A program made the translations under genes and the position numbers. The notes under the pieces are model-generated. The model did not search any database, was not told the origin of the DNA, and saw only the letters and a list, made by a program, of their open reading frames with translations. Positions 1 through 6,228 of a DNA stretch of 11,365 nt are shown here, one piece after another (within the stretch, counting starts at the first letter, position 1; every line of letters begins with the position of its first letter). Source of the DNA: Methanomicrobiales archaeon (GTDB taxonomy: Archaea > Halobacteriota > Methanomicrobia > Methanomicrobiales > Methanoculleaceae); the NCBI GenBank assembly GCA_012521035.1, contig JAAYND010000057.1, forward strand, positions 1-11,365. The letters run 5' to 3'.

Positions 1-686
1 TCGATATACCGGTCGGCCGGAACACCAAGATCGAGGATGTCCAGGAAGGCCGGAAACTCGCCCGGGAGTTCATCGAACTCGGGGAGAGGCTCGGCATGCG
101 TGTCGAGTGCGCACTCAGCTACGGGGAATCGCTCGTCGGCCGCACCATCGGCCCGAATCTTGAGGTGCGCGAAGCACTCTCCGTCCTCGAAGGGGCGACC
201 GAACCACACTCCCTGATCCAGAAAAGTCTCTCGATCTCCGGGATAGCGCTTGAGATGGCCGGAAAAGCGGCATACGGCCAGGGATTCGATATGGCGGCCG
301 AACTCCTCCGGAGCGGGAAGGCGCTTGAGAAGATGCACCAGATCATCGAGATCCAGGGCGGCGACCCGACGGTGAAGGCTGAAGATATCGTTCCCGGAGA
401 GTACTGCTTCGACGTCCGGGCACCGCACGACGGCTACGTTATCGAGCTCAACAACCGCGCGCTCGTGACCCTCGCGCGGCTTGCCGGTTCCCCCTACGAC
501 CACGGCGCGGGGCTCGATATCCACGCAAAGAAAGGAACCCGGGTAAAGAAAGGTGACCCCATATTCACCATCTACGCTGACCGGGAGTGGCGGCTTGAAC
601 GCACAATAGAGGTCGGACGGACACTGATGCCGGTCCTCGTCGAAGGGATGGTCTTTGAGCGTGTTCCGGCTGAGCGCTGGATGTAA
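1..686 (+). CDS. deoA: AMP phosphorylase, C-terminal part (5' end outside window)
   Basis: The reading frame is open from base 3, so the gene starts upstream and only the last 227 codons are visible; the archaeal family is usually about 500 residues. The enzyme splits nucleoside 5'-monophosphates, mainly AMP, with phosphate to give the free base and ribose-1,5-bisphosphate. An isomerase and form III Rubisco then carry this product towards central carbon metabolism. The visible part shows the family's conserved segments: DIPVGRNTKI at the very start, GRTIGPNLEVREAL, SGKALEKM with IEIQGGDP after it, and the C-terminal barrel-sandwich domain with AGSPYDHGAGLDIHAKKG and VKKGDPIFTIYAD. IGPNLE and the C-terminal domain are shared with thymidine phosphorylases. 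The archaeal AMP-specific branch is my inference from overall similarity, because the N-terminal extension and phosphate-binding loop lie outside the window. The stop is TAA at 684-686, and the next gene starts about 40 bases later on the same strand. Confidence 0.88.
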   Translation, partial: DIPVGRNTKIEDVQEGRKLAREFIELGERLGMRVECALSYGESLVGRTIGPNLEVREALSVLEGATEPHSLIQKSLSISGIALEMAGKAAYGQGFDMAAELLRSGKALEKMHQIIEIQGGDPTVKAEDIVPGEYCFDVRAPHDGYVIELNNRALVTLARLAGSPYDHGAGLDIHAKKGTRVKKGDPIFTIYADREWRLERTIEVGRTLMPVLVEGMVFERVPAERWM

Positions 687-726
687 ACCGATGCACTCAA
701 ATTTCGGGGCACCAGTACACTCCAGC

Positions 727-2121
727 ATGGCTCGATATCACCGCATCATAGGCATCCTCATAGCGTGCATCCTTATATGCGGGACAGTGCAGGCAGCCAC
801 CCTGCGGATCGACGTGTTCGACGAGAGGAGCGGCAACTCCCTCGCTGATGCATCCATATACATCGATGGGGAGTACGTGGGAATCACCGCATCAGACGGC
901 ACCTACTCCTATACCCATCCGGGGAGGAAGGATCTGCGCCTGAAGGCGGTGCGGAAAGGTTACCGGGACTGGGTGGGCTGGGTTGACGCCGACAGGACCA
1001 GGATCCAGGTTGACATGATCCGCAGGGATGAGATCCTCAGGGTCGAGGTCTACGATGCGGCAACCTTAAAGCCAGTCGTCGGTGCCCTGGTGCGCGTCGA
1101 TGGTGACGGGATCTCGCGGTCGGAGACCACACGGAGTGACGGGGGCGCGGACTTCTCGGTACGGTCGGGGGATCTCTACAATATCGAGATCCGTGCATCA
1201 AGCTACTACGACCTCTCAAAGACCGTGCAGATGGACGGTACAAACAAGGTCCAGTACTGGCTCTTTCGGAGCGATGTTCTGGCGATCCAGGTCCGCGATG
1301 CTGAGACCTCCGACCCGATCCCGGGGGCGGGGGTCTTCGTCGATGGTGCGCACGCAGGCACGACTGATGTCGATGGCAACCTCCAGCTCCATCTGCAACG
1401 GGAGAGGCGCTACTCCCTCAAGGTCACGGCTCCCAATTATCAGCCGCATCAGGAGGAGCGCTACATCGAGGTAGACAACGTTTTCCTCCTCATACACCTC
1501 TCACAGTCGGCATACCCTGTCTCGCTGACGGCGTTCAACGAGGCGATGAGACCGATCGCGGAGGCGGAGGTCTACATCAACGGGACATTCAAAGGCAGAA
1601 CCAACCAGTATGGCCGGTTCATGCTCACTGATATCCACGCGGGCACCTACGAGATCGTGGTGAAGGCGCCGGGGTATGGAGAGTGGACGGATCTCTGTCA
1701 GGTCTCGGGGAGTGGAGAAGATATCATCGCGGATCTTGAGTATGACCGGGCAGGCGTGACCGTCCGCGTGGAGGATAGCGGGAAGGGCGCGGTGGACGAT
1801 GCGGTCATTGTCATAAACGATCAGGTCAGGGGGGTGACCGACAGCACGGGCTGCCTCAAGACAGGCCTCGTTACGAACAGGGCTTACACCGTTACCGCTA
1901 CCCGTGACGGCTACCGAAACGCCACGGTTGATGCCGAGATCCCGCCCGGGGCAACCGAGTTTACGGTCAGGCTCACGATGGAGAGGACCCTCAGCGCCTG
2001 GATGCTCGTGGCCGGCACCGGGGTTGTTGCCGTGGCCCTCCTCGGGACAGTTCTCCTGGTGCGGCGGAAGAAGGACAGAAGGAGGCGGGGGGGCAGATCG
2101 CGCGGCCCGGATAGCCTGTAG
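727..2121 (+). CDS. Surface protein with five tandem Ig-like (carboxypeptidase-regulatory/PEGA-like) repeats and C-terminal membrane anchor
   Basis: This 464-residue protein has a signal peptide (residues 1-23, a basic start followed by IIGILIACILICG and cleavage near VQA). Five tandem domains follow at about residues 24-102, 103-183, 184-262, 263-341 and 342-420. A transmembrane helix lies at about 423-445, followed by a very basic 19-residue tail (RRKKDRRRRGGRSRG). The predicted topology is outside domains, one membrane span and a short cytoplasmic end. Each repeat follows the same plan: a strand (LRVEVYDA, LAIQVRDAETSDPI), then an A-x-V-x-V/I-D/N-G turn, a T-x-x-D/Y-G turn and a final K-A-P/R-x-Y. 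This fits carboxypeptidase-regulatory-like or PEGA-type beta-sandwiches, which usually act as adhesion or spacer domains. I chose ATG 727 because it gives a compact signal peptide. ATG 691 and ATG 655 are alternatives, and 655 would overlap the preceding gene. No clear ribosome binding site decides the start. The ligand is unknown. Confidence 0.85.
   Translation: MARYHRIIGILIACILICGTVQAATLRIDVFDERSGNSLADASIYIDGEYVGITASDGTYSYTHPGRKDLRLKAVRKGYRDWVGWVDADRTRIQVDMIRRDEILRVEVYDAATLKPVVGALVRVDGDGISRSETTRSDGGADFSVRSGDLYNIEIRASSYYDLSKTVQMDGTNKVQYWLFRSDVLAIQVRDAETSDPIPGAGVFVDGAHAGTTDVDGNLQLHLQRERRYSLKVTAPNYQPHQEERYIEVDNVFLLIHLSQSAYPVSLTAFNEAMRPIAEAEVYINGTFKGRTNQYGRFMLTDIHAGTYEIVVKAPGYGEWTDLCQVSGSGEDIIADLEYDRAGVTVRVEDSGKGAVDDAVIVINDQVRGVTDSTGCLKTGLVTNRAYTVTATRDGYRNATVDAEIPPGATEFTVRLTMERTLSAWMLVAGTGVVAVALLGTVLLVRRKKDRRRRGGRSRGPDSL
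796..1986 (+). repeat. Five in-frame tandem domain repeats of 79-81 codons
   Basis: Repeat units begin near 796, 1033, 1276, 1513 and 1750, giving lengths of 79, 81, 79, 79 and about 79 codons. Similarity is clear at the protein level (D-G-x-x-x-G-x-T-x-x-D/Y-G cores) but weak at the DNA level, so the duplications are old and not an active unstable repeat. Confidence 0.75.
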
Positions 2122-2334
2122 GTTATCGAGTCTTTTCCGGGAGTGAGGTCGCGAACTATTTTATCTATATAAGACTGGAAATATATTTTATACATTTTAG
2201 AATACATCCCGTGAGTGATTATCTGATTCCAGTGTATGTTATCGGCGCGGGATGAAAACAGAGTTCTCTGGATCGCACTCACTACAAGTAATCTTTATAT
2301 AGTTGAATGGAGTAATTCGCCTATCGGTGACCTT
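2122..2334 (+). promoter_or_regulatory. AT-rich intergenic promoter region upstream of the VWA gene
   Basis: This 213-base gap is much more AT-rich than its surroundings. It contains TATA-like stretches at 2160-2172 (ttatctatataag) and 2179-2194 (gaaatatattttatac), and a best-placed TATA box CTTTATATA at 2293-2301. That last box lies about 38 bases before ATG 2335, so transcription would start near 2322-2326 with a leader of only about 10 bases. That leader could still hold the GGTGA ribosome binding site at 2326-2330. The upstream TATA-like stretches may be alternative promoters or the T-rich end of the previous transcript. Confidence 0.6.
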
Positions 2335-5300
2335 ATGAATAGATGGATGTATGTGTGTCTGATCGTCGGGTTGCTCCTGCTGGCAGCCCCGACCGGGGCG
2401 TCGATACCCGATACTATCAAGTATCTCACTGCGAGTCCCGAATGGGTGACAGCGGGGAGTGGAGAGACCTCGAGCATCACAGCACAGGTAAAAAATGGTA
2501 CTACCTCACTCTCCGGGGTTACCGTCACATTCACGGTTAACGGCACGGATGGGACGGTCTCGCCCATGCAGAGGGTGACGGACCACAACGGAACAGCGAC
2601 AGTGACCTTCAGGCCGGGGACCGTCGCCGGGACCGCGACGATCATGGCGACGGTATCGCACGAGGGGCTGGAGGGGGAGCTGGCGGAGAGCATCGAGCAG
2701 AAGGTTGACCACGCGACGCCGTATGCGATCGCTAATCTCTGGTATGAGCCCGAGGTGACCGCCGGGGAGGAGACGAATATCATAATCCGGATGGTTGACC
2801 GGTATGGGAATCCGGTGGATAGCCGGCGCGAGGCCGAGACGGTGAAGTTCACGGTGGGCTCAGCCGGCGGTGGTGCGGCGTTTGTCGAGGGCGATACAGT
2901 GCCGGTGGATGAGAACGGGAATGCCACAGCGAGGCTCCGGGTTGATACGCTGGCCGGGGAGAATATCATCTATATCCAGCCGCCGAAGCCGGTCGGGAAT
3001 AGGTACATCACTATCCGGAGTGCGGCAGACGGTGTACCGACTGCTATCACCTGCGAGATAAACCCATCCACCGCCTCGGTCCCGGCCAATGGGAAGGATA
3101 AGATCACACTGATGTATACACTGACCGATAAGTACGGAAACCCGGCCGGGGGCAATAGTGTCTGGGTGAATGCTTCGGGGTTGTACAGTCAGTCGAAGCT
3201 CATCAACTCAAGTTCCTATGGCGAAGTCTGGATCACTTTCGGGCCCGAAGACTCTATCGGCATCGTTGATATCACCGCAACGGTCGTGGAGAACCCGGCC
3301 GTGACTGTTACCAAACGGGTGGAGTTTACCAGTACCGATCCGACGAAGATGGTCCTCACCGCAAGCCCGCAGACAATGCCGAGCCGGGATCTCAAGGATG
3401 ACATAGTATCAGAACTCCGGGCAAAGGTGATGGACATCAAGGGGAACCCGGTAAGTGGCGAAAAGGTGACGTTTGAGATCATATCGAACTGCTCTGTACC
3501 CTACAACCAGACTCTGGACCAGACGTTAATGACCAATTCTGCCATCACCAATTCTGATGGGTATGCTATCGTCAAATTTCGGCCGGGCGCGTTCACAAAC
3601 GATCGCAAGGCTCAGAACTGGAGTCCCACCGCAAAAGGCACGGCAACCATCCAGGCAACATGGAAGAACGAAACCCTGGGCCACAGCGACACTCAATCCA
3701 TCGACCTGACCTGGATGAACTACCCCTACCTCTCTGTAGAGACAGAGGTTTCCAATACGAAGGTCGCTGTGAACAGCACAGATGAACATACGACAAACAC
3801 GACCGATGTCACCATCCGCTTGAAGGGGGACGGGTATGCGATGGAGCCTGACCCGGTTGATGTGGTGCTGGTGATAGACCGGTCGGGGAGTATGAAGTGG
3901 GACATCAATCGGAACTCGGGAACTTCAAACGCAAGGATGAAAGCGGCAAAATCTGCGGCATCTACATTCATCAGCCAGATGGACCCAGACCGTGATCGGG
4001 TAGGCCTCATTTCGTTTTCCTCCTCCACGACGACAGATAACGCTCTGGGTGATCCCTTCAATGAGGTGAATGAAAACCTCAATGATCTTAAGCCAGACGG
4101 CGCAACCCAGCTACGGAGGGCGATCTATGAAGCCATCCTTATGCAGAAAGAGAACAAAGATGATCCTGATGCCATAAAGGCCGTGGTTATTATGACCGAT
4201 GGTGACTGGAACTATGACGGAAGCCCTATTGCGCACGGGACTGGGTATCCTGCAAATTCAAGTCAAACATTTAGCGGTAACACATTGGAATCAGATAAGT
4301 ACCGGTATTACGACGGCCTTGGTGGAACACTTAAGTATAACAAATGCACTGACGGCAAATTCACTAACCAGAATATGTCCCACTTTGCCAGTGCCAACGA
4401 TGTGAAACTCTATACGATCACGTTTGCTTACAATCCTCACTCAACAGTCACCGAGGCGATGGGTATACTTGCGACCTCGACCGGCGGATTCTACGAGCAT
4501 GCTGGGAGCGGTGAAAAACTTACCGATATATACAAGCGCATCGCCGGCGAGCTCAAGACCGAGGCCGGCGTCGATACCAGTATGACCGTCTTCCGGAACG
4601 TCGAGATCGGCGGGGCGATCATAGATGCGTTCGAAGTGTTTGATTACAGGCATGTGCCCGGCAAGTCCACCACCATCGAGAGCTGGATCAAGAACGGCAC
4701 AGAGAACTATCCAGTCATCAACTTTACAACCATCAACCAGACCGACGACTGGAGACAGAATAAATCACTCCACTTCGACATCGGCACCATCCACCTTGAT
4801 CAGACCTGGGAGACGACCTTCCGCCTCGTGGTGAATGCATCCTACGAAGCCGGCGAGGAGAATAACATCAATATCTTCGGTCCGGGTGCGGTCATATCGT
4901 TCAACGATGGCACTGAAACACTCGAACTCCCGGACACATTTATCACGGTCTTCCCTGACCTGACCAACACCGGAGCCACAACCTCATCCCTTGCCGTAGC
5001 ATTCACCGGGCCAGTGTCCGGTTCCGGGCCATACACCGATTTCGTCCCGCTGAACTGGACCACCACCTACAAGGGCTCCAAAGAAGTCGATCTATCCCTT
5101 GCGTACTCCCGGTACGAGGATATGCGGTCGCCGACCGCATTCTACAAAAAGAATCTGCCACCGGGTAACTTCATGGCAGCGGACAATACAACGACGGGCT
5201 CGACCATGTTACCGGTCAATGACCTCACGCCGGGGCAATACTGGATAACAATAACCGCTTCGGCACGCGATGCGGAGGTTGCCAAGGATCGGACCGACGT

Positions 5301-5349
5301 CTGGGCTCATAGCAAGGATCAAACGCGAGCTTACATCAAGATCGGCTAA
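2335..5349 (+). CDS. Large secreted surface protein: Ig-like (invasin-type) domains plus von Willebrand factor A domain
   Basis: This 1004-residue protein starts at ATG 2335, chosen because GGTGA sits four bases upstream and a signal peptide follows at once (residues 1-23: NRWMYVCLIVGLLLLAAPTGA). The in-frame ATG at 2236 lies upstream of the TATA box and would bury the signal peptide. Domains: four Ig-like repeats of the bacterial invasin type at about 27-125, 128-230, 234-332 and 336-458, with D-R/K-Y-G-N-P turns in the second and third. A linker follows, then a VWA domain at about 508-742. The VWA metal site is complete: D515-R-S517-G-S519, T591 and D622 (MTDGD). Residues 743-1004 form further beta-rich sequence without a recognised domain. 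There are about 20 N-x-S/T sequons, as expected for a glycosylated archaeal exoprotein. No C-terminal membrane helix is visible, so the attachment mode is unknown. The likely role is metal-dependent adhesion or envelope structure; the partner is unknown. It may work with the upstream anchored repeat protein. Confidence 0.88.
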   Translation: MNRWMYVCLIVGLLLLAAPTGASIPDTIKYLTASPEWVTAGSGETSSITAQVKNGTTSLSGVTVTFTVNGTDGTVSPMQRVTDHNGTATVTFRPGTVAGTATIMATVSHEGLEGELAESIEQKVDHATPYAIANLWYEPEVTAGEETNIIIRMVDRYGNPVDSRREAETVKFTVGSAGGGAAFVEGDTVPVDENGNATARLRVDTLAGENIIYIQPPKPVGNRYITIRSAADGVPTAITCEINPSTASVPANGKDKITLMYTLTDKYGNPAGGNSVWVNASGLYSQSKLINSSSYGEVWITFGPEDSIGIVDITATVVENPAVTVTKRVEFTSTDPTKMVLTASPQTMPSRDLKDDIVSELRAKVMDIKGNPVSGEKVTFEIISNCSVPYNQTLDQTLMTNSAITNSDGYAIVKFRPGAFTNDRKAQNWSPTAKGTATIQATWKNETLGHSDTQSIDLTWMNYPYLSVETEVSNTKVAVNSTDEHTTNTTDVTIRLKGDGYAMEPDPVDVVLVIDRSGSMKWDINRNSGTSNARMKAAKSAASTFISQMDPDRDRVGLISFSSSTTTDNALGDPFNEVNENLNDLKPDGATQLRRAIYEAILMQKENKDDPDAIKAVVIMTDGDWNYDGSPIAHGTGYPANSSQTFSGNTLESDKYRYYDGLGGTLKYNKCTDGKFTNQNMSHFASANDVKLYTITFAYNPHSTVTEAMGILATSTGGFYEHAGSGEKLTDIYKRIAGELKTEAGVDTSMTVFRNVEIGGAIIDAFEVFDYRHVPGKSTTIESWIKNGTENYPVINFTTINQTDDWRQNKSLHFDIGTIHLDQTWETTFRLVVNASYEAGEENNINIFGPGAVISFNDGTETLELPDTFITVFPDLTNTGATTSSLAVAFTGPVSGSGPYTDFVPLNWTTTYKGSKEVDLSLAYSRYEDMRSPTAFYKKNLPPGNFMAADNTTTGSTMLPVNDLTPGQYWITITASARDAEVAKDRTDVWAHSKDQTRAYIKIG

Positions 5350-5358
5350 ATACCACAA

Positions 5359-5365
5359 TTTTTTT
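5359..5365 (+). terminator. T-run terminator after the VWA gene
   Basis: A run of seven T lies nine bases after the stop codon of the VWA gene. Archaeal RNA polymerase commonly terminates at such U-tracts without needing a hairpin, and none is seen directly before it. Confidence 0.6.
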
Positions 5366-5403
5366 AGAGAATACACAAACAGTCCCATTTTCGAAGACAT
5401 CTA

Positions 5404-5467
5404 CCTCCAGGCACAGGCACGCGCAAGGGTCCGGGACACCAGGAACCCCACCCTGGAGGCCTGTGCC
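5404..5467. other. Structured non-coding element with mutually competing inverted repeats
   Basis: CCTCCAGG (5404-5411) is complementary to CCTGGAGG (5452-5459), and GGCACAGGC (5410-5418) is complementary to GCCTGTGCC (5459-5467). The two pairings overlap by one or two bases at their ends and cross each other, which means either a pseudoknot or two alternative folds. A third option pairs CCAGG (5439-5443) with CCTGG (5452-5456). The stretch 5350-5546 holds no convincing gene. The function is unknown: it could be a small RNA, a processing or termination structure, or a relic. Confidence 0.45.
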
Positions 5468-5536
5468 GGCAAACGTTGCGCCCCACGCCGGGATCAACAG
5501 TAAACCGAGACCGCACATCTCCCCAGGCACGCACTC

Positions 5537-5543
5537 AAAAAAA
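5537..5543 (-). terminator. T-run terminator of the tRNA-Arg gene
   Basis: Seven A on the plus strand read as seven T just past the 3' end of the minus-strand tRNA gene, separated from the discriminator base by three bases. This is a typical archaeal tRNA transcript end. Confidence 0.7.
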
Positions 5544-5546
5544 CAA

Positions 5547-5618
5547 TGGACCCAGCGGGAATTGAACCCGCGTCCTTGGGTTCGAAGCCCAAAAGGATAT
5601 CCTCTACCCCATGAGTCC
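5547..5618 (-). tRNA. tRNA-Arg, anticodon UCG
   Basis: Read on the minus strand, a 72-base cloverleaf can be drawn. The acceptor GGACTCA pairs with TGGGTCC (one G-U pair), and the discriminator base is A. T8 and G9 precede a D-arm GGGT/TCCT with loop AGAGGATA; its outer pair is G-U and its inner pair a T-T mismatch. The anticodon stem TTGGG/CCCAA closes the loop CTTCGAA, with T33 before TCG at positions 34-36. The variable loop is four bases (GGAC), and the T-arm is GCGGG/CCCGC with loop TTCAATT. Anticodon UCG reads CGA, and through wobble other CGN codons. There is no intron and the 3' CCA is not encoded (ATTG follows). A TATA element at 5637-5648 lies about 26 bases upstream of the mature 5' end, which suggests a very short or absent 5' leader. 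Confidence 0.94.
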
Positions 5619-5636
5619 CCTCGTTGGTTTCTATCG

Positions 5637-5648
5637 TAAGATATTAAG
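5637..5648. promoter_or_regulatory. Near-symmetric TATA element between divergent tRNA-Arg and dUTPase-family gene
   Basis: TAAGATATTAAG reads as CTTAATATCTTA on the other strand. Its centre is about 25 bases from the tRNA 5' end and about 32 bases from ATG 5675. The minus-strand reading is the better TATA box, with purine-rich AAAAATG just upstream as a possible BRE. The plus-strand reading would give a transcript that starts almost at the ATG. The distances are counted; use in both directions is inferred. Confidence 0.5.
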
Positions 5649-5674
5649 CATTTTTGTGCCGGTACCAGTACACA

Positions 5675-6100
5675 ATGATCCTCTCAGCCAGCGAGATCGA
5701 TCGCCGCCTCCGCGCCGGCGATCTCATCATCAAACCATACCACGACGCATCACGGCAGCCCGCATCCTACGACCTCCGTGCAGCAGGGACAACCACGCTC
5801 CCGCAGGGCACATGCACCCTCGTCCCCTCGATCGAGTGGGTAGAACTCCCCGCCGACCTCGCGGCAACCCTCCGGTGCCGCTCCTCATTTGCCCGCCGGG
5901 GCATCCTCCTCGGCGGGGGATTCGTCGATCCGGGGTTCCGCGGCCAGCTGACACTCTGCCTGACGAACATGGGGTCGGAACCAGTAACCCTTACAGAGGG
6001 AGACCGGGTTGTGCAGATGATCATCCAGGAGGTCAGGAACGGCGACCGGCTTTACCAGGGCAGGTACCAGGATAGCGAAGGGGCGGTAGAGACGCGATAA
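5675..6100 (+). CDS. dUTPase / dCTP-deaminase family protein, probably a dUTP diphosphatase
   Basis: This 141-residue cytosolic enzyme belongs to the trimeric dUTPase/dCTP-deaminase superfamily. The start MILSASEI at ATG 5675 is the usual start of this family; a TTG at 5654 is possible but less likely. Visible motifs: Q-P-A-S-Y-D-L-R-A-A (about residues 29-38, dUTPase motif 1), R-S-S-F-A-R-R-G-I (motif 2, trimer/phosphate site), GGGFVDPGFRGQLTL (motif 3, with the catalytic-type Asp of VDPGFRG), and EGDRVVQMII (motif 4). The end, YQGRYQDSEG, resembles dCTP deaminases and archaeal bifunctional enzymes rather than the glycine-rich arm of classical dUTPases. The glutamate that dCTP deaminases use for deamination (LTLEL or LEF context) is cysteine here (LTLCL), so deamination is unlikely and dUTP hydrolysis to dUMP more likely. 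At 141 residues it is shorter than typical dCTP deaminases (about 180-190). There is no ribosome binding site before the ATG, so a leaderless transcript is possible. Confidence 0.85.
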   Translation: MILSASEIDRRLRAGDLIIKPYHDASRQPASYDLRAAGTTTLPQGTCTLVPSIEWVELPADLAATLRCRSSFARRGILLGGGFVDPGFRGQLTLCLTNMGSEPVTLTEGDRVVQMIIQEVRNGDRLYQGRYQDSEGAVETR

Positions 6101-6228
6101 ACCGGCGAAATGACCGGATCCCGGCATCGCAAAACTGGAGAGGCCCGGTGCCGGCCGGAAAGCCCCCCTCCGGTGCCCCGGATGATCAAGTTCGGCCACT
6201 CTCATCGACGGCACAAAAGAGCAGACGC

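Noticed and set aside
2236..2334. An N-terminal extension of the VWA protein from ATG 2236
   Set aside because: It would put the TATA box inside the coding region and an unsuitable 33-residue segment before a good signal peptide. ATG 2335 has GGTGA at the right distance.
2295..2969. A 224-residue minus-strand open frame opposite the VWA gene
   Set aside because: The Ser/Thr/Pro/Val-rich translation mirrors the real gene's codons, and it lacks a promoter and a ribosome binding site.
5611..6075. A 154-residue Arg/Pro-rich plus-strand frame overlapping the dUTPase-family gene
   Set aside because: It is an out-of-frame shadow of a GC-rich gene; the correct frame carries all the family motifs.
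6101..6228. A possible GC-rich hairpin (CCGGA...TCCGG) between the convergent dUTPase-family and FtsZ-like genes
   Set aside because: The stem is only five pairs with no T-run, which is easily found by chance in sequence this GC-rich.
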